Assembly: GCA_947628095.1 (NCBI GenBank)
Contig: CANQYO010000005.1
Span: forward strand, 1-44,085
Reading direction: 5' to 3'
Length of the DNA stretch: 44,085 nucleotides
Source: an uncultured Bacilli bacterium
GTDB taxonomy: Bacteria > Bacillota_I > Bacilli_A > RF39 > UBA660
The translations under genes and the position numbers were made by a program. Within the stretch, counting starts at the first letter, position 1; each line of letters opens with the position of its first letter. The notes under the pieces were generated by a model, which was not told the DNA's origin, searched no databases, and was given only the letters and a program-made list of their open reading frames with translations. Below, piece after piece: positions 29,449 through 37,958 of this stretch.

Positions 29449-30222
29449 TTGGCTAAACATAAAGTAGAAATTACGGGAGTTAATACAAATGAAATCGAAG
29501 TTTTAACAAGTGAGGAAACAAATATATTATTTCATAAATTTCATGAAGGAGATTTAAAAGCAAAAGAAAGACTTATAAATGGAAATTTAAAATTAGTTTT
29601 ATCAATTTTAAAAAAATATGCATCTAAAAGTGATAATTTAGATGATTTATTTCAAGTAGGAGTAATCGGGTTAACTAAAGCAATTGATAATTTTAATATT
29701 GATTTAGGCCTTAAATTATCAACATATGCTATTCCAATGATAAGTGGTGAAATTAGAAGATATTTAAGAGATAATAGTTTACTTCGAGTAAGTCGAAGTA
29801 TTAAAGACTTAGCATATAAAGCAATTAATAAACGTGATGAACTCACAAATACTTTAGGGTATGTCCCAAGTATTGAGATGATTGCTTCAGAATTAGGAGA
29901 AAATCCAAATGATATTTTATCAAGTATTGAAGCTTTAGCTGACCCAATTAGTATATTTGAACCTATTTATTCTGATGGAGGGGATACGATTTATTTATAT
30001 GAGCAACTTGAAGATAAGAAAAATGATACAGATTTAGAAACTAAATTAGCTTTAAAAAAAGCAATTAATGATTTAACTGAAAGAGAAAGAAAAATATTAG
30101 ATAAAAGATATATAATCGGAAAAACTCAAATGGAAATAGCTAATGAACTTGGAATTAGTCAAGCTCAAGTATCACGACTTGAAAAAAATGCTATTAAAAC
30201 TTTAAAAAAGACTTTAAAATAA
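29449..30222 (+). CDS. sigG: RNA polymerase sporulation sigma factor SigG
   Basis: KHKVEITGVNTNEIEVLTSEE...NGNLKLVLSILKKYASKSDNLDDLFQVGVIGLTKAIDNF...STYAIPMISGEIRRYLRDN...FEPIYSDGGD...GKTQMEIANELGISQAQVSRLEKNAIK. Probable start is TTG 29449, 8 nt after AAAGGAG. Confidence 0.93.
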   Translation: MAKHKVEITGVNTNEIEVLTSEETNILFHKFHEGDLKAKERLINGNLKLVLSILKKYASKSDNLDDLFQVGVIGLTKAIDNFNIDLGLKLSTYAIPMISGEIRRYLRDNSLLRVSRSIKDLAYKAINKRDELTNTLGYVPSIEMIASELGENPNDILSSIEALADPISIFEPIYSDGGDTIYLYEQLEDKKNDTDLETKLALKKAINDLTERERKILDKRYIIGKTQMEIANELGISQAQVSRLEKNAIKTLKKTLK

Positions 30223-30259
30223 AAAAGAAGTGACCATCCAAATAGTCAACTTCTTTTTT
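30221..30259 (+). terminator. Intrinsic terminator of sigG
   Basis: AAAAAAGAAGTGAC...GTCAACTTCTTTTTT. Confidence 0.8.
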
Positions 30260-30262
30260 AAT

Positions 30263-30405
30263 GGTTCTTAAACATTAAGGGGTGATAACTTAAAAATTAA
30301 GTTATCTTCTTTTTTTAAAACAATGAAAAATTTAGTTATTTAAAAAAATTAAAATAAAAAAGAAGCGACAAATTTATATTCATCACCCCTAAAAGTGCAA
30401 GAACC
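30263..30405. mobile_element. MITE-like element (143 bp) with 24-bp imperfect TIRs and 8-bp target-site duplication
   Basis: Left TIR GGTTCTTAAACATTAAGGGGTGAT (30263-30286); right TIR, reverse complement, GGTTCTTGCACTTTTAGGGGTGAT (30382-30405); 20/24 identical. Flanked by TTTTTAAT at 30255-30262 and TTTTTAAT at 30406-30413. No coding capacity. Confidence 0.72.
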
Positions 30406-30427
30406 TTTTTAATTATTTTAGAAAATA

Positions 30428-31825
30428 TTAATTTCCTTTTTTATTTTTAGGTATTTCAAACCAGAAAGTAGTTCCTTTTCCAACATTTGAGATAATACCA
30501 TAATTGAATTTATGAAGAATAAAAATATTTTTTACAATTGATAAACCAATTCCACTTCCAACTGTATTACGTTTATATTTTTTTTCACTTTTATAATATT
30601 TATCCCAAACTTTATCAAGTTCGTCTTTTTTTATTCCTTTTCCTGTATCTCTAATTTCAACACGAACTTTTTTCTTATCTTCTTTAACATTAATATATAC
30701 TTTTGAATCATCACCAGTGTAGTTTATAGCATTACTAATTAAGTTATATATTACTTGTTCTAGTTTTTGTTTATCAGCTTTAATTATAAGCTCATCTTTA
30801 TAATCAAAGATAAATTCATAACTTTTAGTATAAGAGAAAATTTTAAAACGATTTAAAATTGTGTTGATGAGTTTCGTTAAATCTATATCTTCAATATTTA
30901 ATTTATCAATATTACTTTCAAGTTTAGATAAATTTAAGATATCATTTACTAAAATGGTTAATCTATCAACTTCTTCTATAATAATATTCATATTATTTTC
31001 ATGATTAACTTTGTCAGTTTCAAAATCTTTTTCCATTTCAGCATAAGCTTTAATCATTGTTAAAGGTGTTTTTAAGTCATGAGAAACATTACTAAGTAAA
31101 TCTCTTCTTAATTCATCAGTTTTTTTCATAACATCTTTGGCATAATTTAAAGTAGTTCCTAATTCTTTTATTTCTTGAATATCACTGTCAACATTAAAAT
31201 CTACATTATAATTACCATCTGATAAAGCTTTAGCAGAACGTGTTAATTTAGTAATAGGTTTAGATAATGATTTAGAAATAAAGTAAGCAATGATAATAGA
31301 TAAAATAATTACTAAAAATGTAACAATAATTAGTTGATTTCTAAGAGCATCTATTGTTGTATCAATTGGTTCAAGGGAAGTATTTAAGAAGGCATAATCA
31401 GTATCATTTAATTTTATACCATATAGAAGTGTCATATTATTAAATTTAGGATTAATGATTTTTAATTTAAAATAGTCTTTATTACTATTAATAAAACTTA
31501 ATTTTCTTTTTACAACTTTAGAATTTTGAGTATCTATACACCCTTTATTATTTTGAATATTGGAATAAATAGTTTCTCCATTACTTGAAAGCTCAACACA
31601 AAAATCAGTATTATAGGAAACATTCTCAAGAATTGAATCGAAGTTAGATTTACCATAATTGTCTTTAATAACATTTAATGTATCTTTTAATTCATTAGTT
31701 TTATAGTATTCATAGTAATTATTCAAGAAGATAATTTGAAAAATCCAAACGAAAAAAATGATTAATAAGGAAAATATACTTAGATATAAAAAGATTTTAA
31801 AAATTAAACTTTTACTTTTCTTCAT
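30428..31825 (-). CDS. Sensor histidine kinase (HAMP, HisKA, HATPase)
   Basis: Two TMs, HAMP, LLSNVSHDLKTPLTMIKAYAEM, NLISNAINYTGDDS, DTGKGIKKDEL, GSGIGLSIVKNIFILH. Confidence 0.95.
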   Translation of the reverse strand: MKKSKSLIFKIFLYLSIFSLLIIFFVWIFQIIFLNNYYEYYKTNELKDTLNVIKDNYGKSNFDSILENVSYNTDFCVELSSNGETIYSNIQNNKGCIDTQNSKVVKRKLSFINSNKDYFKLKIINPKFNNMTLLYGIKLNDTDYAFLNTSLEPIDTTIDALRNQLIIVTFLVIILSIIIAYFISKSLSKPITKLTRSAKALSDGNYNVDFNVDSDIQEIKELGTTLNYAKDVMKKTDELRRDLLSNVSHDLKTPLTMIKAYAEMEKDFETDKVNHENNMNIIIEEVDRLTILVNDILNLSKLESNIDKLNIEDIDLTKLINTILNRFKIFSYTKSYEFIFDYKDELIIKADKQKLEQVIYNLISNAINYTGDDSKVYINVKEDKKKVRVEIRDTGKGIKKDELDKVWDKYYKSEKKYKRNTVGSGIGLSIVKNIFILHKFNYGIISNVGKGTTFWFEIPKNKKGN

Positions 31826-32483
31826 AGATAAATTTATATCCTATACTTCTAACTGTAACAATTAAATCACGGTATTTTCCCATATTATTACGAAGAATTT
31901 TTATATGCGTATCAATTGTTCTTTCATCACCATAAAAATCATATCCCCAAACTTTACTTAAAATTTGTTCTCTCGTAATTGCAACATTTGGATTTTTAAC
32001 AAAGTAGGCGAGTATATCAAATTCTTTAGGTGTAATCTTAGCTTCTTTATTATCAATATAAAGAACTCGTCCTTTAAAATCTAATTTAATTCCTTTATAA
32101 GTAAAAATATCTTCTTCATAAAACTTATTACATCTTTTTAAAATTGCTTTTATTCTAGCTACTAATTCTTTAGGAGAAAAAGGCTTAGTTAAATAATCGT
32201 CTATTCCAATTGAAAAACCAAAAAGCTTGTCATATTCTTCATTTCTAGCACTTAAAACAATAGTTGGAATATTATATTTTTCTTTCATTTTAGAAAAGAA
32301 GGTATAACCATCCATTTTAGGCATCATGATATCAAGAATTATTATATCAATATTCCTAGTTTCTAAAATTTCCAATCCTTCAAGACCATTACAAGCTTCA
32401 AAGACATTATAATGTTCATTTAAACAATATTCTTTTACAACATGTCTTATTAATTCTTCATCATCAATAATTAAAACATTCAT
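31812..32483 (-). CDS. OmpR-family response regulator
   Basis: NVLIIDDEELIRHVVKEY...IIILDIMMPKMDGY...LSARNEEYDKLFGFSIGIDDYLTKPFSPKELVARI plus winged helix; overlaps the kinase gene. Confidence 0.95.
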   Translation of the reverse strand: MNVLIIDDEELIRHVVKEYCLNEHYNVFEACNGLEGLEILETRNIDIIILDIMMPKMDGYTFFSKMKEKYNIPTIVLSARNEEYDKLFGFSIGIDDYLTKPFSPKELVARIKAILKRCNKFYEEDIFTYKGIKLDFKGRVLYIDNKEAKITPKEFDILAYFVKNPNVAITREQILSKVWGYDFYGDERTIDTHIKILRNNMGKYRDLIVTVRSIGYKFIYEEK

Positions 32484-32535
32484 AACATCACCAAAGTATA
32501 TTATACCTAAGTTTTATGAATTTTGTGTGAAAAAA

Positions 32536-32907
32536 TTAATTTTTCTTATTAATTCCTATCATGGAACCAATGCAAATTGTTATTAACATTATTAAGTAAT
32601 ATATTAACTGGTACCACTTAAAATCTTTTAAAAATAAGTTTATTATTAGAAATAAAGAACAAATAATACCACCAAGTTTTAAACCGTTTATATAACCTTT
32701 ATTTGAACTTTTTCTTCCAATATAAAAACCTCCACTTAAAGAAGATAATAGTAAAATTATAATTTTAAAATATTTAATGATTTGATTATTTAAGATATCA
32801 AAATAATAAAAAATAGTAATGATTAACAAAAGAAATATAAATGGAATAAAAAAGTAGAGTAGACCTTTTAAATAATTAATTATAGTTTCTTTTTTCAAAT
32901 TATTCAC
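32536..32907 (-). CDS. Small four-TM membrane protein (TIGR04086-like)
   Basis: 123 aa, four hydrophobic segments, 'SSLSGGFYIGRKSSNKGYINGLKLGGI' typical of TIGR04086 proteins. Confidence 0.7.
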   Translation of the reverse strand: MNNLKKETIINYLKGLLYFFIPFIFLLLIITIFYYFDILNNQIIKYFKIIILLLSSLSGGFYIGRKSSNKGYINGLKLGGIICSLFLIINLFLKDFKWYQLIYYLIMLITICIGSMIGINKKN

Positions 32908-32986
32908 CTCATATAAATATTAATTTAATAAATATTATTCATTTTAATAAAAAATATTCAAAATAAAAAGATACTTTAAAAGTATC

Positions 32987-34708
32987 TTAAACAATTTTTT
33001 TTCTTTCTTCTTCTTGATAAGCTCTTGTACCTAAAATCTTTTTAATAGCTTGTATCATATAAATACTAATACTAACATTTTCATTTTCGTTTCCAGCTTT
33101 TTGAATTAAATAATTTAGAAAACGATTTAATGTTTCAAAGCTAGAATTTGATAGGCAATGATAGATGTAATCAATTCTTGAAAGATTATATAAACTTTCA
33201 TAAATATCTTTTTCACTTTTAGTTTCTAAATCTTTAATAAATTTATTAGCATTATCTAGATAACTAAGTTGAGCTTCTAATATTTCTTTACGAAGAATTT
33301 CATTTCGTTTTTCAAGTTGAATAGCATGTTCTTGTTGTTCTTTAATACGTTTTTCTTCTTCAAGTTTATCACTTTCAGCATCAATTGCTCTTTGTCTTTC
33401 AAGCTCAATTACTTTTTTTCTATTTTCTTCTCCAAATTGTTTTAATTGTTCTTTTTCTTCTTCTAATCGGCGTTTTTCTTCTTCAAGCTCGTTTATAGTA
33501 GCTTGCATTTCTCGAGATTCTTGATTAAATTTATTTTCAAGTTCAACTTCTTTTGGATTAGGAACATCTTCAGCATCTTCATAATTTTCACTTTCCTCAA
33601 TATTTTTTGAAGCAAGATAGTCTTCAACAGGTTGGTTATTAACTTCAAAATCTCCTTGAGGTTCAATATAACCTTCAGCAAGTTTAGATATACTATGTAA
33701 TGATGTTATTTCAAACGGTTCGAATTTAGGAGCCATTTCTTCTTTAGGTTCATAAGATGAAATATTTTCATTATCGGAAGAGGTAATACCAATTGGAATA
33801 CCATTACTAGGTGTAACTTCTAAAACTTTTGACATTGAATCAATTGAATCATTATCATTTAAAGTAGCTCCAAATTCAATTGGTAAATCATCACTTTCTT
33901 TTGCTTCTTCATTACTAGTATTATCATCAATCGTTGTTGGTTGAATTTCCATGACATTATCTTTAATATCAGGTTCTGGTGTTTCTTCAGGTTCAATTGC
34001 TTGTTCTACTGGTTTAACTAAAGGTAATGAATCAATTGTATAACATTTTATATCATCAATAGTTTCAAAAGTTAAGTTTTTAAGTTTTTCTTGAATATTT
34101 TTCTTAATTGTTTCAAAATCTAAAGATTTGACATTAAGAGGTTTACTAGAAATTAATCTATAAATAGTTTTATTATTACTTTCAGGTGTTTCTTCAATTT
34201 TAGGAAGAATAGAAATATTTTCTTCTTGTGGTAAATCATTTACTGCTTCAACTGGTACTTGAGGTTCTGCTACTTCCATAGGACTTACAGGAGTAGTAGC
34301 TTCAGGTATTGAATTTGAAACATTTTCTATTTCTTTTGGAGTTTCAATTTGAGTAACATTTTCAGTTTGAACTGGTGTTTCTACTTCAGAAACTGTATTT
34401 TCTTGACTTTTAACATTATCATTAATAACTTCTTCTGGTTTAGTTTCAACTACAGGAGTATTAGTAACTTGAATTTCATTTAAATAAGTATTAGGTAAAA
34501 TACCTTGATTTACTAGAGTAGTAACTAAATTTTGAAGATTAGCATTATAAGGAATACTAGAGTAGTATGTTTTTATGAAATTAGTTAAACTATCAGTTTT
34601 ATTAGCACTTAAATCATTAATTACTTGAATAACTTCAGGGTATGCAGTTTGAAGAGGAGTTAAAAGGGTAATAATGGTATTAATAATTTGTAATCTTAAG
34701 TTTTCCAT
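32987..34708 (-). CDS. Large Glu/Pro-rich coiled-coil protein of unknown function
   Basis: 573 aa; conserved-looking N-terminal helical region, central PVQTENV/PVEAVNDLPQEE low-complexity region, Glu/Arg coiled coil (EEEKRRLEEEKEQLKQFGEENRKKVIELERQRA), C-terminal helical region. Confidence 0.75.
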   Translation of the reverse strand: MENLRLQIINTIITLLTPLQTAYPEVIQVINDLSANKTDSLTNFIKTYYSSIPYNANLQNLVTTLVNQGILPNTYLNEIQVTNTPVVETKPEEVINDNVKSQENTVSEVETPVQTENVTQIETPKEIENVSNSIPEATTPVSPMEVAEPQVPVEAVNDLPQEENISILPKIEETPESNNKTIYRLISSKPLNVKSLDFETIKKNIQEKLKNLTFETIDDIKCYTIDSLPLVKPVEQAIEPEETPEPDIKDNVMEIQPTTIDDNTSNEEAKESDDLPIEFGATLNDNDSIDSMSKVLEVTPSNGIPIGITSSDNENISSYEPKEEMAPKFEPFEITSLHSISKLAEGYIEPQGDFEVNNQPVEDYLASKNIEESENYEDAEDVPNPKEVELENKFNQESREMQATINELEEEKRRLEEEKEQLKQFGEENRKKVIELERQRAIDAESDKLEEEKRIKEQQEHAIQLEKRNEILRKEILEAQLSYLDNANKFIKDLETKSEKDIYESLYNLSRIDYIYHCLSNSSFETLNRFLNYLIQKAGNENENVSISIYMIQAIKKILGTRAYQEEERKKIV

Positions 34709-34837
34709 TTAAATCACCTCAACTTCATCAGTTTTTACTACGTTAGTATTATTGATAATTTCAAGAATTAAAGCTAAATCTTTTAAGTTTAACTGTTCTG
34801 TTCCAATAAGATTTAAAAGCATATCATCAAGTTTCAT
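34709..34837 (-). CDS. Small ORF (42 aa) coupled to the coiled-coil protein gene, absent from the supplied ORF track
   Basis: MKLDDMLLNLIGTEQLNLKDLALILEIINNTNVVKTDEVEVI; RBS GAGGTG; its TAA abuts the next ATG (TAAATG), and the next gene's SD GAGGTG lies inside this ORF. Confidence 0.6.
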   Translation of the reverse strand: MKLDDMLLNLIGTEQLNLKDLALILEIINNTNVVKTDEVEVI

Positions 34838-34880
34838 ATACATACACCTCTATTCTAAATATAAGTATAACAAAAAAAAC

Positions 34881-34908
34881 ATAATTTGTAAATTAATTTT
34901 CATATAAT
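34881..34908 (+). promoter_or_regulatory. SigE-like promoter candidate of yunB
   Basis: ATAATT, 14 nt, CATATAAT (7/8 to CATACANT); ATG lies only 10 nt downstream. Confidence 0.4.
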
Positions 34909-34917
34909 TTTATTAGT

Positions 34918-35586
34918 ATGAGAAAGAAATTTATAAAGTTATTTATTGTCTTTATTTTGATATTAATTATAGCTTTTTTAATTTTAATTTTTTTAAGTAA
35001 TAAAATAATGCCAATTTATATGAATTATGCTAAAAGTGAAATGAAAAGTTTAGTAACAACAATTATTTCTAAGTCAATTGATGAAGATATGACTAAAACT
35101 TTAGATTTAAATAATTTATTTATTATTAAAAATGATTCAAATTCTAATATGACTATGGTTGATTTTGACCCAGTTATTTTAAATAAAATTATTTCTTCCT
35201 TAGCAAGTGAAGTTTCAGAAAATTTAGAACTTGTAAGTGAAAAAGATAAACAAACTTTAGAAAAATTTCATATTGATGAAAATATATTTTATATTCCCAG
35301 TGGTACAATTTTTAATTCAACTTTTTTAAATAATTTAGGTCCTAAAATTCCTATTAATATGGAGATTATAAGTTTAGTAAACCCTAATATTGAAACTAAA
35401 GTTACAGAATATGGTATTAATAATTCTTTAGTTGAAGTTTTTATCAACATAGTTTCTAATGTCAGGATGATATTACCTCTTAAAAGTGAAGAAATTGAGG
35501 TAAAAGTTGTATTACCAATTACGGTTAAATTAATTCAAGGTGTAGTTCCTGAATATTATTTAGGTAATTTATTAAAGAAAAAATAA
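34918..35586 (+). CDS. yunB: YunB-like sporulation protein
   Basis: N-terminal TM then IMPIYMNYAKSEMKSLVTTIISKSI...; NLFIIKNDSNSNMTMVDFDPVILNKIISSLASEV; SGTIFNSTFLNNLGPKIPI; TEYGINNSLVEVFI; LPITVKLIQGVVPEYYLG. Confidence 0.88.
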   Translation: MRKKFIKLFIVFILILIIAFLILIFLSNKIMPIYMNYAKSEMKSLVTTIISKSIDEDMTKTLDLNNLFIIKNDSNSNMTMVDFDPVILNKIISSLASEVSENLELVSEKDKQTLEKFHIDENIFYIPSGTIFNSTFLNNLGPKIPINMEIISLVNPNIETKVTEYGINNSLVEVFINIVSNVRMILPLKSEEIEVKVVLPITVKLIQGVVPEYYLGNLLKKK

Positions 35587-35597
35587 AAAAGCAGAAA

Positions 35598-36995
35598 TTA
35601 AATCAAATCAACTGCTTCATTATTTTTAGGAGCTTTTTTTTCAGTTATTGCTTCCATGAATTCTGTATCGTCAAAGATTGAAGTCTTTTCATTTTGACTT
35701 TCTAAATCATCTTCACTTCCAATAACTTCGGTTCCATTATTTAAATCATCTAATTCTTGTTCATAATCAATTTCAGCACTGTATTTATCATCAAGTTCAT
35801 TATCAATAGCAACATTTTTGTATATTTCTTCGAAAGTTGTAATACCTTCTAAAACTTTTTCAAGTCCATCTTGAAGAAGAGTAGTAACATCACTTGTATA
35901 AACAAGTTCTCTTAATTTTTCTCTAGAAATAGTATTATCATTTATAGCATTTCTTATATCATCATTTATTAATAAAACTTCTTGAATTGCAATACGACCA
36001 TAGTAACCATTTCGACAATTATCACAGTGACCATTTACATCTTCAATTTCTAAAACATCTTTATTAAGAATTTCTTTGAAAACCGCTTTTTCATATCTTG
36101 TAGTAGGACGTTTCTTTCGACAATGTGGACAAAGACGTCTAGCTAATTTCTGTGAAACAATTCCTGTTAAGGCACTTGATAAAAGATATCTTTCAACATT
36201 CATATCTAAAAGACGTTCAATAGTTGATAGGGAATTGTTGGTATGGACGGTTGAAAAAACTAAGTGTCCTGTAATAGATGCACGAACGGCAATTTGAGCA
36301 GTTTCAGAGTCACGAATTTCTCCAATTAGAATAATATTAGGGTCTTGTCTTAAAATACTACGTAAAACTCTTCCAAAGGTTAAACCAATTTCACTATTTA
36401 CTTGAACTTGATTTATTCCTTCAATGTTCATTTCTATTGGGTCTTCAACTGTAATAATATTTGTTTCTTCTTTATTTAAATATTGAAGCATTGTATAAAC
36501 GGTTGTACTTTTACCAGTACCAGTAGCTCCGGTTACTAAGATAATTCCGTTTGGAACTTCAATCATTTTTTTAATTTTTACAAGATTTTTTTGGGTAAAA
36601 CCTAATGATTCTAAACCTTCAGTACTTTTAGTATAATCAAGAATACGAATAACTATTTTTTCACCTAAGTTAGTATTTAAAGAAGATACACGCATATCAA
36701 GTGGTATTCCATTGATGGTATCTTTAATAGCACCATCTTGAGGTAATCTTGATTCAGTTATATTCATATTTGAAATAAGCTTAATTCTTGTTGTTAGATT
36801 TTTTTGATAGGCAAGGGGAACAATCGTATGGTCTTGCAAAACACCATCAATTCTTAAACGCACTTTCATTCCTTTATCACAAGGGTCAAAGTGAATATCG
36901 CTGGCACGTTTACTAACAGCATAGATAATCATATTATTTGCAATATTGGCTATTTCGTCATTTTTAAAATCATACTCTACCATACCATATGCCAC
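35598..36995 (-). CDS. GspE/PilB-type secretion or competence ATPase
   Basis: ASDIHFDPCDKGMKVRLRIDG; Walker A VTGATGTGKST; TVEDPIE; RQDPNIILIGEIRD; zinc motif CPHC...CDNC; acidic C-terminal tail. Confidence 0.93.
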   Translation of the reverse strand: MAYGMVEYDFKNDEIANIANNMIIYAVSKRASDIHFDPCDKGMKVRLRIDGVLQDHTIVPLAYQKNLTTRIKLISNMNITESRLPQDGAIKDTINGIPLDMRVSSLNTNLGEKIVIRILDYTKSTEGLESLGFTQKNLVKIKKMIEVPNGIILVTGATGTGKSTTVYTMLQYLNKEETNIITVEDPIEMNIEGINQVQVNSEIGLTFGRVLRSILRQDPNIILIGEIRDSETAQIAVRASITGHLVFSTVHTNNSLSTIERLLDMNVERYLLSSALTGIVSQKLARRLCPHCRKKRPTTRYEKAVFKEILNKDVLEIEDVNGHCDNCRNGYYGRIAIQEVLLINDDIRNAINDNTISREKLRELVYTSDVTTLLQDGLEKVLEGITTFEEIYKNVAIDNELDDKYSAEIDYEQELDDLNNGTEVIGSEDDLESQNEKTSIFDDTEFMEAITEKKAPKNNEAVDLI

Positions 36996-37097
36996 CTCTT
37001 TATTCTAATAACATTATTATACAATAAATTTTTAATTTTGAAAACAGAAATAATAAAAGTAATATAAAAAAATTAGAAAATTTTATTTCCTAATTTT

Positions 37098-37958
37098 TTA
37101 GTATTTAGTTATTCTAAAGAAATTAATACTAGGTTGGTTGAATAAACGAATGTTCATACTATTACCAATACCATTTGAAACATAAAGTTTGGTGTCATTT
37201 ATCTTTTCAAAACTTTTATGATGTTTATGATTATCAAATATTCCTTCTTCTGTAAAAGGAATTCGAATTTCACCACCTCTTGTATCACCAGCTAAAGCTA
37301 CATTACAATTTATTTTTTTGGTTATATCAGAAATTTTATCAGGATTATTCAAAATACATATTGAATAATAATCATCTTCTTGACTATTTAAACTAATTTT
37401 ATTAGTATCAATACCTATAATTTTAATAGGAGTAGTATCTTTATTATAAATAATTTCTTCTTGATTACTTAAAACTTTAAAATTACCATTTTCCATAATG
37501 ACATAAAAACTATCATCGTCAAATTCTCCAATGACTGCATATTTTTTAATTTTAGCTTCTAGTTCTAAAAAGAATTTTTCAAGAATTTTTATATCTTCTT
37601 TTGTTAAAACATAGTCTTTTCTAATAAGATTTCCAGTAAAAACAATAATATCAGGATTTAATTCATTAATTTTCTTTTTTAAATTTTTTAAATCATTTTC
37701 ATTAACACTATTATATAGTAAATCACTTATTTGAACAATTTTGGTTCCATGAAAACTCTCTGGTAATTTAGAACTTGTGATTTTGTGCTCTGAAACAGTA
37801 ATATATTTGGCTCCAATAAAAATTCCATAACATAATATTAAGAGAATAATTGCTCCAATAGTCCCGGTGATTTTAAAAATCTTTCTTGCTTTTTTATTTC
37901 TTTCTTCTCTTATTATTTCGTCTTGAATTTTTTTATTTTTTTCTTCTCTTGTCTTCAT
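37098..37958 (-). CDS. Metallophosphoesterase-fold protein with degenerate active site
   Basis: Membrane anchor then KIVQISDLLYN, IIVFTGNLIR, YAVIGEFDDDS, NVALAGDTRGGEIRIPF, LYVSNGIGNS; aligns by eye with YkuE/YaeI-type motifs but with the metal ligands replaced. Confidence 0.75.
   Translation of the reverse strand: MKTREEKNKKIQDEIIREERNKKARKIFKITGTIGAIILLILCYGIFIGAKYITVSEHKITSSKLPESFHGTKIVQISDLLYNSVNENDLKNLKKKINELNPDIIVFTGNLIRKDYVLTKEDIKILEKFFLELEAKIKKYAVIGEFDDDSFYVIMENGNFKVLSNQEEIIYNKDTTPIKIIGIDTNKISLNSQEDDYYSICILNNPDKISDITKKINCNVALAGDTRGGEIRIPFTEEGIFDNHKHHKSFEKINDTKLYVSNGIGNSMNIRLFNQPSINFFRITKY

Noticed and set aside
29652-29846. ORF-track 64-aa minus-strand ORF inside sigG
   Set aside because: Antisense to conserved sigma-factor sequence.
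33493-33681. ORF-track 62-aa minus-strand ORF inside the coiled-coil gene
   Set aside because: Out-of-frame, Lys/Leu/Ile-only composition; artefact of AT-rich coding sequence.
36076-36297. ORF-track 73-aa plus-strand ORF inside the GspE-like gene
   Set aside because: Antisense to conserved ATPase sequence.
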